Positions 41,718 through 51,501 of a stretch of 64,000 nucleotides of DNA are shown here, piece by piece. Source of the stretch: UBA6522 sp965205045. Its GTDB lineage: Bacteria; Pseudomonadota; Gammaproteobacteria; Steroidobacterales; Rariloculaceae. The notes below the pieces were generated by a model, which searched no databases, was not told the DNA's origin, and saw nothing but the letters and a program-made list of their open reading frames with translations. The DNA is taken from assembly GCA_965205045.1 (NCBI GenBank), contig OZ242031.1, positions 4,712,001-4,776,000 on the forward strand. Direction: 5' to 3'. The first letter of the stretch is position 1. Each line of letters starts with the position of its first letter. The position numbers were made by a program, and so were the translations under genes.

Positions 41718-44700
41718 GTGCCGACTCCACCGGAGCGCCAACATGCCGCCGATGCCTACCGGTCCCTGCCGCGCGCGGGCCGGCTGCTCGCGCAAGCCTA
41801 CGGCGCCGCCTCGCCCTATGCGCTGACCGTTCCGCAGGTCAGGGCCCTGCTGGGAAGGGCCGACGTCGGGCAAAAACACGGCGCGTTCAGCCGGGCCAAC
41901 GTCCTGCGCATGAACGCCGCGATCGTCAAGTCGGGCCTGGGCGCGCGCAAGACCGCGCCCGCCGCGATACGGGCTGCGCCGGAATGGGCGGTCGAGTTGA
42001 CCCGCCGGGCGCATGCCGAGGGCCTGCTCACGGCCTTGCAGCGGTCGATGAGGTACGCGGTGCCCTACGACGCGAACCATGAGCAGCCGATGAGGTTCCG
42101 CTGGGCCGTGATCCTGCAGGACTTCGCGACACTCAACGCGATGCGCGCGGGCAACAGGCGGCCGTACGATCCGTGGCGGGCATTCGCGGTCCCCCCGGCG
42201 GTGGGCACGATCGAAAAGCTCCCCGACCGCCATCGCGAGGATGCGCTCGAGGGCTGCCTTCGGGAAACGATCGACCGGGCGGCCCCGCCGGCGCCGATCG
42301 TCGATGCCTGCTTCCGCCTGAGCGCAAGGCCCGAGACGCACGCCGCCGAGATTGCCTTCGCCTATGTTCTCGGCGGCCGTTTCGAGGACGCCGAGGCTGT
42401 GTTTTCGGCGTTGCCCGCGGGCGCGGCGCACGGCAAGACCGCCGCCGCGGGCCTGGCCTCGACGCGTGCCATGATCGCTACGCTGCAGGGCGACGACCCG
42501 GCCGCGGCGGCGCTCATCGACGCCGCCGTCAAGGCCGAGCGCGGCGGCACGCGCAAGCAGATTCTGTTTCCGGATGTCCGGGCGTTCGTGTTTTCGCTTC
42601 TGAGCCTGGAGAGAATCGACACGCCCGAGACCGGCGCGCGGATCCGCCAATTCATGGAGTACGCCAATCGGCTTGAGGTCGATCGCGCCGATGAACTGAA
42701 CCTGGTCGACGCGATGCGGTTTCTTCGGGCGGGCCGGACGTTTCAGAGCCCGCTTGGCGGCGAAACATGGTTGGAGGTGATGGTGGACGGTCTGGCGCTC
42801 CTCCAGGCCGAAGCGAACGTCCAGCCGAGCGAACGCAAAGCCTGGCTGGCCAAGGCGGAGCGCTACGCCCGGCGGGCGGCGGAGAACGGCTACCGGTGGG
42901 TGGCGGCGGAGTGCGCCGCGCTGAGGCGCATGCTCCTCGATGGCGGCGGCGGGGGCGCCACCGACCTGCCGGACCCGGACGCCCTGCACGCGGAACTGGG
43001 CACGCAATCCATCTTCGAAAAGGTCATCCCCGCGGATCCCTGGGAGCGCTCGCTCAAGGAACTCGAGCAACTGGCGTTCGAAGTCGGCCGCAAGAAGCCG
43101 CGCAAGCGAGCCGCGGCAGCCGTGGAGAAGCGGCTGGTTTGGCAGATTCTGGACTACGAGCACGATATAGAGGTGGCGGTCCGCGAGCAGCGGCGCACCC
43201 GCGCGGGCGGCTGGACCAAGGGCCGCAAGGTTGCCCTGCGGCGGCTGGCCGAGCAAGCCCACGGGATGGAACACCTGACCGACGCCGACCGCGCCGCCGC
43301 GGGAACCATCCGCCGGTACGAGACCTGGAACCGCACCGAATACCGCATCGGCCCCAGCGGATTGTACGCGCTGGCCGGACACCCGCACGTCTTCGACGCC
43401 GGCGGCGACCCCATCGACATCGTGCGAGTGGAACCGGAATTGCGCGTCGACGAGGAATCCGGCGACAGCGTGCGCGTCACGCTCCAGCCTTACCCCTGGG
43501 GCGACGACTACCACTGGCTGATCGGCGCGGGCGTCGGCGACCGCATCGAAATCACCCGGTTCACGGCGGACCAGATGCGAATCGCCCGCCTGGTGCCGGA
43601 GGGCGGCCTGACGCTGCCCGCGGGCGCGAGGCCCCGCCTGCTCGAGGCCATATCGGATCTCGCCTCCAGCGTCCGCGTGCAGAGCGCCGCCGGCGAGGCC
43701 GAGTCGGCCGTGGCGGTGGAAGCCGACCCCGAACCGTGGATCCGCATGGAACCGTACCAGACCGGACTCAAGGCGTCGTTGCTGGTCGAACCCATTCCCG
43801 ATTCCGGCCAGTTCCATGAGCCGGGCAAGGGCGGCGGCACGGTATTCGCCAACCTCGATGGAGCCAGCGTCCAGGCCCGGCGCGATCTGGATGCGGAGCG
43901 GGCGCGGGTGGCGCGCCTGGTCGAACGGTGCCCGCCGCTGGCGTCCCGGCCCACCGAATACGCGCCCCTGGAAATCCCGGATCCGATGCATTGCCTGGAA
44001 CTGCTGGAGCTGATCGACGCCGCGGGCGCGCGCTGCAAGTGGCCCAGCGGGGAGCCCTTCCGCATCGCCGCCCGGCATTCCACGCCGTCGTTGTCGCTAT
44101 CGGTCAGGACCGCCGACCAGTGGCTGGAGGCATCCGGGACGCTGGCCGTGGACAACAGCACCGTGCTCGACCTGAAGCGCCTGCTGGACCTTCTCGACGC
44201 CAGTCCCCGATCCCGCTTCGTCAAGCTCGACGACGGCCGGTTCCTCGCCCTGAGCGCGGCCCTGCGCCGGCAACTGGATAGTCTCTCCAGCCTTTCGGCG
44301 CCGGCGGCGGGCGGTGCGGTGCGCGTGCACGCGCTGGCCGCCTCGCCCCTTGGCGACCTGTTTGCGGATTCCTCCCTGGATGCCGACGGCGGCTGGCGGG
44401 ACCTGAACGAGCGCATCGAGGCATCGCTCGGGTGGGAACCGCCGTTGCCGGGCACGCTTCAGGCCGAGTTGCGCCCCTACCAGACCGAGGGCTATCGCTG
44501 GCTGGCGCGGTTGAGCAGGCTGGGCGCCGGCGCCTGCCTGGCCGACGACATGGGGCTCGGCAAGACCGTGCAAACGCTCGCCGCGCTGTTGCAGCGGGCG
44601 CCGGACGGCCCCGCGCTGGTGGTCGCGCCGACCTCCGTGGTCGCCAACTGGACAGACGAGGCGCGGCGATTCGCGCCGACGCTGAACGTCCGCGTCTACG

Positions 44701-45956
44701 CGGGCGCCGCGGCGCGGCGGGCGGAACTGCTCGACGGTCCCGCGCCGTTCGACCTGTTCGTCACCAGCTACGGGCTGCTGCAGAACGATGCCGAGCGGCT
44801 GGCGGCCGTCCCCTGGCATACCGCCGTGCTGGACGAAGCCCAGGCGATCAAGAATCCCGCCACCAAGCGGGCCCGCGCGGCGCGGCGGCTGAGCGCCGAT
44901 TTTCGCGTCGCCACCACCGGCACGCCCATTCAGAACAACCTGTCGGACCTGCATTCGCTGTTCGGCTTCCTGAACCCCGGGCTGCTGGGATCGCGCCAGA
45001 AGTTCCGGCAGCGGTTCGCCGAGCCGGTGGAGCGCGACGGCGACGAGCAGGCCCGCGCGAGGCTGCGCGGCATCATCGCGCCGTTCGTGCTGCGCCGGCT
45101 GAAGAGCGAGGTGCTCGACGATCTGCCGGAGCGCACCGAAGTCACCATACGCGTGCCGCTGTCCCGCGCGGAGGCCGCCCTGTACGAAGCGCTTCGGCAG
45201 CGGGCGGTCGAGCAGCTCGAAGCCGCCCGCGTGGGCGCGCCGTCCGCAGCGGAAGGCGAGCGCTTCCAGGTGTTCGCCCACCTGACGCGGCTGCGCCTCG
45301 CCTGCTGCCACCCGAGCCTCGCGACGAAGTCGATCGCCGAATCGAAGTCCGGCGGGCCGGCGGAAGCCGCGGCCGATTCAAATGGCCCGCCGCAGGCCGG
45401 CTCGCCCGGGAGTTCCAAACTCGAAACATTTGCCGCCATCCTCGACGAGCTGCGGTCCGGCGGGCACCGCGTGCTGGTCTTCTCGCAGTTCGTGAAGCAT
45501 CTGAGACTGATCGAGGAATACCTCCGGACAAGGCGAATAGCCTATCAGTACCTGGACGGCGCCACGTCGGCGAAAGCCCGCCGCGAGCGCATCCGGGCGT
45601 TCCAGTCCGGCGAAGGCGAAGTCTTCCTGATTTCCCTCAAGGCGGGCGGCACGGGCATCAACCTGACCGCGGCGGACTACGTGATCCACATGGACCCGTG
45701 GTGGAATCCCGCGGTCGAGGACCAGGCGTCCGACCGCGCCCACCGCATCGGCCAGACCCGCCCCGTGACAATCTACCGCCTGGTCGCGGAAGGCACCATC
45801 GAGGAACAGATCGTCGACCTGCACCACCACAAGCGGGACCTGGCGGACCGGCTGCTCGAAGGCGCCGACGCCACCGCGAAGCTGAGCACGGACGAGTTGC
45901 TGGACCTGATCCGCCAGCCGCTGGGGGACGCCGAAAAGCCGATCGAGCCGGCGTAG
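41718..45956 (+). CDS. SNF2-family helicase with a long novel N-terminal region
   Basis: 1,412 aa from GTG 41718; the frame is open 5' of this but overlaps the thioesterase gene and lies before the TATAAT box. The first ~900 residues are not recognised. The helicase begins at RPYQTEGYRWLARL (about 917) with Walker A DDMGLGKTVQ, motif II LDEAQAIKN, TGTPIQNNLSDLHSL, then the C-terminal lobe with FSQFVKHLRLIEEYL, LISLKAGGTGINLTAADYV and DRAHRIGQTRPV. Bacterial HepA/SNF2 proteins remodel nucleoprotein complexes. Some are parts of defence systems. An ATPase/nuclease gene follows 188 bp downstream. Confidence 0.9.
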   Translation: MPTPPERQHAADAYRSLPRAGRLLAQAYGAASPYALTVPQVRALLGRADVGQKHGAFSRANVLRMNAAIVKSGLGARKTAPAAIRAAPEWAVELTRRAHAEGLLTALQRSMRYAVPYDANHEQPMRFRWAVILQDFATLNAMRAGNRRPYDPWRAFAVPPAVGTIEKLPDRHREDALEGCLRETIDRAAPPAPIVDACFRLSARPETHAAEIAFAYVLGGRFEDAEAVFSALPAGAAHGKTAAAGLASTRAMIATLQGDDPAAAALIDAAVKAERGGTRKQILFPDVRAFVFSLLSLERIDTPETGARIRQFMEYANRLEVDRADELNLVDAMRFLRAGRTFQSPLGGETWLEVMVDGLALLQAEANVQPSERKAWLAKAERYARRAAENGYRWVAAECAALRRMLLDGGGGGATDLPDPDALHAELGTQSIFEKVIPADPWERSLKELEQLAFEVGRKKPRKRAAAAVEKRLVWQILDYEHDIEVAVREQRRTRAGGWTKGRKVALRRLAEQAHGMEHLTDADRAAAGTIRRYETWNRTEYRIGPSGLYALAGHPHVFDAGGDPIDIVRVEPELRVDEESGDSVRVTLQPYPWGDDYHWLIGAGVGDRIEITRFTADQMRIARLVPEGGLTLPAGARPRLLEAISDLASSVRVQSAAGEAESAVAVEADPEPWIRMEPYQTGLKASLLVEPIPDSGQFHEPGKGGGTVFANLDGASVQARRDLDAERARVARLVERCPPLASRPTEYAPLEIPDPMHCLELLELIDAAGARCKWPSGEPFRIAARHSTPSLSLSVRTADQWLEASGTLAVDNSTVLDLKRLLDLLDASPRSRFVKLDDGRFLALSAALRRQLDSLSSLSAPAAGGAVRVHALAASPLGDLFADSSLDADGGWRDLNERIEASLGWEPPLPGTLQAELRPYQTEGYRWLARLSRLGAGACLADDMGLGKTVQTLAALLQRAPDGPALVVAPTSVVANWTDEARRFAPTLNVRVYAGAAARRAELLDGPAPFDLFVTSYGLLQNDAERLAAVPWHTAVLDEAQAIKNPATKRARAARRLSADFRVATTGTPIQNNLSDLHSLFGFLNPGLLGSRQKFRQRFAEPVERDGDEQARARLRGIIAPFVLRRLKSEVLDDLPERTEVTIRVPLSRAEAALYEALRQRAVEQLEAARVGAPSAAEGERFQVFAHLTRLRLACCHPSLATKSIAESKSGGPAEAAADSNGPPQAGSPGSSKLETFAAILDELRSGGHRVLVFSQFVKHLRLIEEYLRTRRIAYQYLDGATSAKARRERIRAFQSGEGEVFLISLKAGGTGINLTAADYVIHMDPWWNPAVEDQASDRAHRIGQTRPVTIYRLVAEGTIEEQIVDLHHHKRDLADRLLEGADATAKLSTDELLDLIRQPLGDAEKPIEPA

Positions 45957-46068
45957 CGGGCAGGATCGGGCGCCACTCCCGCTCTCGCCGAATTGCGCGG
46001 CGCGGGCGGGCGGCGCGTTCCGGGTGAAATCCCCGCGCGATGGCGGTATCATGCGGCCCATGCCGGGG

Positions 46069-46109
46069 CGCGTCCGGCGGCGGCGCGTCCGGCGGCGGCG
46101 CGTCCGGCT
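46069..46109. repeat. 15-bp GC-rich tandem repeat (2.7 copies)
   Basis: CGCGTCCGGCGGCGG occurs twice exactly and partly a third time, just before the start of the ATPase/nuclease gene. Confidence 0.6.
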
Positions 46110-46144
46110 CCGCCCGCCCGGCCCGCCGAGTCGAGATCCCGCCG

Positions 46145-47761
46145 ATGGCCGAACGCTTCTTCAACACCTCCGGGCCGGTGGTTCCCGCAGACCACTACTG
46201 CATTCCGCCGCTGCAACGGTTCGACCTCGAGGAGATCCTGCGCCTCATCGGGGCCAAGCGCTACTTCGTCCTGCACGCGCCGCGCCAGACCGGCAAGACC
46301 TCGTCGCTGCTGGCGCTGCGCGACCTGCTGAACGAAGGCGGCGAACACCGCTGCGTCTATGCCAACCTGGAAGCCGCGCAGACGGCGAGGGGCGATGTGG
46401 CCGCAGGGATGCGGACGGTTCTGGCGGAAATCTCCGAACGCGCGCTCGTCGCCCTCGGCGATGGCTTCCTGGACGGGATGTGGGAACAGGCGCTGGACCG
46501 CGCCGGTCCCCACGGCGCCCTGCGCCAGGCGCTCGGCCGGTGGGCCATGAACGACCCCAAGCCCCTCGTGCTCCTTCTCGACGAGATCGACGCGCTGGTC
46601 GGGGACACGCTGATCTCGGTGCTGCGCCAGTTGCGCGCCGGGTACGACATGCGCCCGGCGGGGTTCCCGCAGAGCGTCGTCCTGTGCGGCGTCCGGGACG
46701 TGCGCGACTACCGCATCCATTCGGAGTCGGGCGGCGAGATCATCGCCGGGGGCAGCGCCTTCAACATCAAGGCGAAGTCGCTGCGGCTGGGCGACCTGGA
46801 CGGGGACGACGTGCGCGCGCTGCTGGGCCAGCACACGGCGGAGACCGGGCAGGCGTTCACCGAAGGCGCCCTGGCGGCGGTGTGGGACCAGTCCCGGGGC
46901 CAGCCGTGGCTGGTCAACGCGCTCGCCTACCAGGCCTGCTTCGAGGACAAGGCCAACCGGGACCGTTCGCGGACCATCGGCGGGGAGGCGGTCATGGATG
47001 CGAGGGAGGAGCTCATCCTGGGCCGCCAGACGCACCTGCACCAGTTGGCGGACAAGCTGCGGGAGGAGCGGGTGCGGCGGGTCATCGAGCCGATCCTCAG
47101 CGGCGCCGCCGCGAGCGATGCGAACAAGGCCAGCCCGGACGACATGGAGTACGTCCGCGACCTGGGGTTGCTGGCGCCGCGCGGCGCGGCGCGGGTCGCC
47201 AACCCGATCTACCGGGAGGTGATCCCGCGGGAGCTGATGTACGCCCGCGAGGCGGTCATCCTCCAGGAGACGGAGTGGTACGTGAAGCCGGACGGGGATC
47301 TGGACGTGGAGGGCCTGCTGGCGGCGTTCCAGCGGTTCTTCCGGGAGCACTCCGAGCACTGGATCGAGCGGTTCCAGTACAAGGAGGCGGGTCCGCAACT
47401 GCTGCTGCAGGCGTTCCTTCAGCGGGTGGTGAACGGCGGCGGGCGGATCGAGCGGGAGTACGCGCTGGGACGGCGGCGCACGGACCTGCTGATCGTGTGG
47501 CCGCCGGGGCGGTTCGCGGGCACGGCCGAGCCCGGGACGCCGGCGCGCCGTTACGTGGTGGAGTGCAAGGTCCTGCGCGGCGGCCTGGGGGCGGCCATCC
47601 GCGAGGGCGTGGAGCAGACCCTGGCCTACATGGACACGTGCCGGGGCGAGTCCGGGCACCTGGTGATCTTCGACCGCGACGCCTCCAAGCCCTGGGAAGA
47701 GAAGCTCTACCGGCGCGAGGAGTCGCTCGGCGGGCGGGCGGTGACCGTGTGGGGTGCTTGA
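46145..47761 (+). CDS. AAA-like ATPase with C-terminal PD-(D/E)XK nuclease-like domain
   Basis: 538 aa from ATG 46145. Walker A LHAPRQTGKTSSLL (about residue 43) and Walker B LVLLLDEIDALVGD (about 140) define a STAND/AAA-type ATPase. The middle is helical. The C-terminus has RRTDLLIVWP and YVVECKVLRGG, fitting the D...E-x-K arrangement of PD-(D/E)XK nucleases (about residues 445-475). Similar ATPase-nuclease proteins are widespread in symbionts and of unknown role. It is co-directional with the SNF2 gene. Confidence 0.85.
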   Translation: MAERFFNTSGPVVPADHYCIPPLQRFDLEEILRLIGAKRYFVLHAPRQTGKTSSLLALRDLLNEGGEHRCVYANLEAAQTARGDVAAGMRTVLAEISERALVALGDGFLDGMWEQALDRAGPHGALRQALGRWAMNDPKPLVLLLDEIDALVGDTLISVLRQLRAGYDMRPAGFPQSVVLCGVRDVRDYRIHSESGGEIIAGGSAFNIKAKSLRLGDLDGDDVRALLGQHTAETGQAFTEGALAAVWDQSRGQPWLVNALAYQACFEDKANRDRSRTIGGEAVMDAREELILGRQTHLHQLADKLREERVRRVIEPILSGAAASDANKASPDDMEYVRDLGLLAPRGAARVANPIYREVIPRELMYAREAVILQETEWYVKPDGDLDVEGLLAAFQRFFREHSEHWIERFQYKEAGPQLLLQAFLQRVVNGGGRIEREYALGRRRTDLLIVWPPGRFAGTAEPGTPARRYVVECKVLRGGLGAAIREGVEQTLAYMDTCRGESGHLVIFDRDASKPWEEKLYRREESLGGRAVTVWGA

Positions 47762-47807
47762 GGCGCCCGCGCACGGTTGGGCGGTGGCGCCCGCCGCGGG
47801 TGTCGGT

Positions 47808-48965
47808 TCAGACCACTGTCAGGCCGTGCTTCGGCGCCTGGCGGCGAACCGGGAGCCCGGCCGCGTCGCAGAGGGCGGCGTGGGTATAGTGTTCGGCCAT
47901 CTTGCCCCGCCATGCCGGCACGAAGTCGGTATTGCTCATGGGGGTGGCGTCCCTGCGCGCCCGGTGGGCGACGGCCGCGATCAGGTCCTCGGTCAGTTCC
48001 TCGCCAACCAGCAGGTCTTCCGCGTCGCTGACGCACACGGGGCTTGAGCCCACGGCGCCCAGGTAGACGGCAGCGCGGTCGACCGCGTTCCTGTCGTCCA
48101 TCCACAGCGCGACCGCCACCGACAGCACCGAAAAGTCGATGGAACCCCTGCGGCGGAGCTTCCAGAACGCCGAACGGCAATGGTCGCGATCTGAATCGGC
48201 GGGGACGATGATCCGCGCAAGGATCTCGCCGGGACGCATGCCCAGGTACTCGATGCCGTCGTCTCGATACAGGCCGGTGAGGGGAATCTCCCGCTCGCCA
48301 GCGGAGGAAATCAGCCTGACCCGGGCGCCCAGCGCGCAGAGCATCGGCGCGGCGTCGCTGGCCGAGTGAGCCCAGCAGCGGGGCGAGTTGGTGGCGACCC
48401 AGCAGATCGTGCCCTGCTCCTTCATGCAATAGTCGATGGAGCGGCGCCATTCCTCGGTCTGGTTGTAGTAGGTGCAGCGGGTATCCACGCAGAGATTGCC
48501 CCCGAGCGTACCCATGTTGCGCAGGGGCGGCGAGGAGATGGCGGCGACGGCGCGGGCGAATCCCGGATAGCGGCCGCGGACGGCATCGCTGCGCAACAAC
48601 GCGGTCAGGGTGACCGTCGAACCGATGTCCAGGCCCTGCGGCGCCGCCTCGATACCCCGCAGTTCGTCGATTCCCATCAGGCTGACGACGGCGCCGGCCT
48701 GCTGGTGGCGCCGTTTCATGTTGGGCCACAGGTCGGTGCCGCCGGCGACCAGCCGAACCCGGCCGTTGCCGCCCGGGCCGCTTCCGCGGTCTCCGCCGCC
48801 TCCGCCGCCCTGGCCCGCTCCGCCACCTCCGCTGGTTCCGCCACCTCCGTTTCCCTGGCTCACCGCGCCGTCACCGCCATCGTCCGGGCCGCGGCCGGCC
48901 AGCAGGTCCAGCACTTCCCGCAGGCTGGAGGGCGAGCGGAAATCAAGCGGTGGTAAGCGTAGCAC
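47808..48965 (-). CDS. hcrB: 4-hydroxybenzoyl-CoA reductase beta subunit (FAD, extra 4Fe-4S)
   Basis: 385 aa from GTG 48965, overlapping the hcrA end by 23 bp. FAD-binding VAGGTDLWPNMKR and ISSPPLRNMGTLGGNLC define the medium subunit of molybdenum hydroxylases. Four cysteines at C164, C180, C188 and C197 have the spacing 16-8-9, the same as the extra [4Fe-4S] loop that sets 4-hydroxybenzoyl-CoA reductase apart (C122/138/146/155 in Thauera, from memory). A glycine-rich low-complexity insert (about residues 29-68) is unusual. The loop lets electrons flow from a low-potential donor. Confidence 0.9.
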   Translation of the reverse strand: MLRLPPLDFRSPSSLREVLDLLAGRGPDDGGDGAVSQGNGGGGTSGGGGAGQGGGGGGDRGSGPGGNGRVRLVAGGTDLWPNMKRRHQQAGAVVSLMGIDELRGIEAAPQGLDIGSTVTLTALLRSDAVRGRYPGFARAVAAISSPPLRNMGTLGGNLCVDTRCTYYNQTEEWRRSIDYCMKEQGTICWVATNSPRCWAHSASDAAPMLCALGARVRLISSAGEREIPLTGLYRDDGIEYLGMRPGEILARIIVPADSDRDHCRSAFWKLRRRGSIDFSVLSVAVALWMDDRNAVDRAAVYLGAVGSSPVCVSDAEDLLVGEELTEDLIAAVAHRARRDATPMSNTDFVPAWRGKMAEHYTHAALCDAAGLPVRRQAPKHGLTVV

Positions 48966-51501
48966 TGCGCCGCTCCTTCAGGGCGTCTTCGCGGTCCTTC
49001 ATCGTTCCGGAAGCCGCGCGCACGCTCCGGCCGCGATGCTTCGGATCGTGCCGGGCGCGCCCGTCGCCGCCCTGGTCCGGGGTTGGCACCTCCACCGGCG
49101 TGCCGTAGTCCACCCTGGGGAACCGGGCGGGACCGACCCGCGCCGGTCGTCCCTTCGCCTTGGCCTCCAGCGCCTTCAGGACCAGTTCCGGCGTCGCCGG
49201 CACCTGGTCGACCCGCACGCCGACCGCATCGAAGATGGCGTTGACCACCGCCGGCATGATCGGCAGCAAGGGACCCTGGCCGACTTCCTTGGCGCCCATG
49301 GGCGCGCGGTCGTCCCTGGATTCGATCATGTAGCTGGTCATCCCGGGCATGTCGTGGAAGCCGGGACTCTTGTACTCCAGCAGCGACGGCATCTTGTGTA
49401 CCAGCGCCGGGGACAGGCGCTTGGGCAGGCGCCGGAACACCTGTTCCTCCATCATCGCCTCGCCGAGGCCCATGTAGATGCTGCCCTCGATCTGGCCCAG
49501 CGCCAGCACCGGGTTGATGGCCCGGCCGATATCGTGCGCCATCCAGACATGCTTGCAGCCGTAGACGCCGGTTTGCGGGTCCACTTCCACCTCGACCACG
49601 GCGGCGGAATAGGAATAGGTGGGCGATGGCCCCACGCCGGCGCCGCGGTAGCGTCCCGGCGCGCGCGGAGGAATGTAGGAACCGGTGGCGCCGAGCGTGC
49701 CGAAGCGGGCCTCGGCCGCCACCACGGCCGCATTGAAATCGAGTCCCCTGTCCGGGTCGCCGGCGGGGAACACGCGCCGGTCCGCGAACACCAGTTCCGC
49801 CTCGGAGACCTCCAATTGCGCCGCGACTGCCCTGGCGATGGTGTCCCGGGCGCGCTCGGCGGCCTGCATGGCGGCATGGCCCACCATCATGGTGACCCGC
49901 GAGGAGTAGCTTCCCAGATCGACCGGGGCGAGGTCGGTGTCGCCCACGCAGAGTCGGATGTCCTCCAGTTCGATCCCCAGAATCTCGGCCACGATGGCGG
50001 CGAGCACCGAGTCCGAACCCTGGCCGATCTCGGTCTCGCCGCAGAACACGGCCACGCAACCGCTGCGGTCCAGCTTGATCTGCACGCCGGACTGGGGCAT
50101 GTGGTTCCAGTAGATCGGCAGGCCGGCGCCGCAGAGGTAGGCGCCGCAGGCAAGACCCAGGCCCCGTCCTTCGGGCAGCTTGCCGTAGCGCTCCTTCCAG
50201 CCGCTGCCGCGCACCACGGCCTCGATGCACTCGCCCAGTTCGATGGAGCCGATGCGCAACCAGTTCGCCGTCACCGAGTCGGGCGGCTGCAGGTTCCTGA
50301 GCCGCAACTCGGCGGGATCGATGCCCAGATGGTGGGCGGCCTTGTCCAGGTGCACCTCGAAGGCGAAGCGGGGCTGCGGCGTGCCGTGGCCGCGCTTCGG
50401 GCCGCAGGGCGGCTTGTTGGTGAAGGCGCGGGCGCCCTCGAACCAGTAATTGGGGATCCTGTACGTGGTGGTCTGGAGCGCGCCGGTGTAATACGTGCTC
50501 GCCACGCCATAGCTGCCGAAGGCGCCGCCGTCCAGCGCAGTGCGAAGGTGCTGCGAGGTGATCGAGCCGTCCTTCGTGAAGCCGGTCTTCAGATGCATCA
50601 GCACCGGGTGCCGGCCGCGATGACAGTAGAAGACCTCCTCGCGCGTGAGCGTCACCTTGCAGGGACGGCCGAGCTTGAGCGCCAGCTTGGCCACCACCAT
50701 CTCGTGGTTGAAGGGATCGCTCTTGCCGCCGAAGCCGCCGCCGTTGGAACAGGCCACCACGCGGATGCGCGACGCCGGCAGCCCCAGCACCTTGGTCAGC
50801 GCCCGGTGCACGTAGTGCGGCGTCTGCGTGGACGAATACACCGTCACCCGTCCCTCGTCCTCGGGAACGCCGACGGCGCTGTGCTGCTCCATGGCCAGGT
50901 GGGTATTGCCCTCGAAATAGCACGTGTCCTCGAGGATCACGTCCGCTTCCTCAAAGCCCTCCTCCACGGCGCCGAACTTGAGGGACACCTTCTTGTGGAT
51001 GTTGCCGTCATCCGCGTAGTCGTGCATTTGCGGCTCGGGTGTCTTGAGCGCCTCGTTGAAGTTCGAGATGGTGGGCAGGAGTTCGTACTCCACCTTCACC
51101 GCCAGCGCGGCTTCATGGGCGATGTCTTCGGAGACCGCGGCGACGGCGGCGACGGGATCGCCGACGAAGCGAACCGTGTCCACTGCCAGCGCGTGTTCGT
51201 CCTCTGAAACCGGCAGGATGCCGAACTTGTCCGGCAGTTCCGTGCCGACCAACGTGCCGAGCACGCCGTCCATGGCCTCTGCCGCCGACAGGTCGATATT
51301 CCCGATGCGCGCGTGGGGAACGGTGCTGCGCACGAGCTTGACGTAAGCCATGCACGGGAAATTGAGGTCGTCGGCGAACTGCGTCTGACCGGTGACCTTG
51401 GCACGCCCATCCACGCGCCGAAAGGCCGTGCCGATGAGCCGGTACTCTTCCCGGGACTCGCGTCCGGCGCCGATGGGATCGGCCTTCGGGTTAGCCGCCA
51501 T
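48943..51501 (-). CDS. hcrA: 4-hydroxybenzoyl-CoA reductase alpha (molybdopterin) subunit
   Basis: 852 aa from ATG 51501, which overlaps the hcrC stop by 11 bp. It opens with RLIGTAFRRVDGRAKVTGQ and contains the Mo-cofactor segments GGGFGGKSDPFNHE, GETEIGQGSDSVLAA and GAKEVGQGPLLPIM. The long subunit binds the pterin cofactor and the CoA ester, and catalyses removal of the para-hydroxyl group. With hcrB and hcrC it makes the heterotrimeric enzyme. Xanthine-dehydrogenase relatives are the alternative, but the beta-subunit cluster argues for the hcr type. Confidence 0.9.
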   Translation of the reverse strand: MAANPKADPIGAGRESREEYRLIGTAFRRVDGRAKVTGQTQFADDLNFPCMAYVKLVRSTVPHARIGNIDLSAAEAMDGVLGTLVGTELPDKFGILPVSEDEHALAVDTVRFVGDPVAAVAAVSEDIAHEAALAVKVEYELLPTISNFNEALKTPEPQMHDYADDGNIHKKVSLKFGAVEEGFEEADVILEDTCYFEGNTHLAMEQHSAVGVPEDEGRVTVYSSTQTPHYVHRALTKVLGLPASRIRVVACSNGGGFGGKSDPFNHEMVVAKLALKLGRPCKVTLTREEVFYCHRGRHPVLMHLKTGFTKDGSITSQHLRTALDGGAFGSYGVASTYYTGALQTTTYRIPNYWFEGARAFTNKPPCGPKRGHGTPQPRFAFEVHLDKAAHHLGIDPAELRLRNLQPPDSVTANWLRIGSIELGECIEAVVRGSGWKERYGKLPEGRGLGLACGAYLCGAGLPIYWNHMPQSGVQIKLDRSGCVAVFCGETEIGQGSDSVLAAIVAEILGIELEDIRLCVGDTDLAPVDLGSYSSRVTMMVGHAAMQAAERARDTIARAVAAQLEVSEAELVFADRRVFPAGDPDRGLDFNAAVVAAEARFGTLGATGSYIPPRAPGRYRGAGVGPSPTYSYSAAVVEVEVDPQTGVYGCKHVWMAHDIGRAINPVLALGQIEGSIYMGLGEAMMEEQVFRRLPKRLSPALVHKMPSLLEYKSPGFHDMPGMTSYMIESRDDRAPMGAKEVGQGPLLPIMPAVVNAIFDAVGVRVDQVPATPELVLKALEAKAKGRPARVGPARFPRVDYGTPVEVPTPDQGGDGRARHDPKHRGRSVRAASGTMKDREDALKERRSATLTTA

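Noticed and set aside
46049..47659. Long minus-strand frame opposite the ATPase/nuclease gene
   Set aside because: Shadow of a gene with Walker and nuclease motifs on the other strand.
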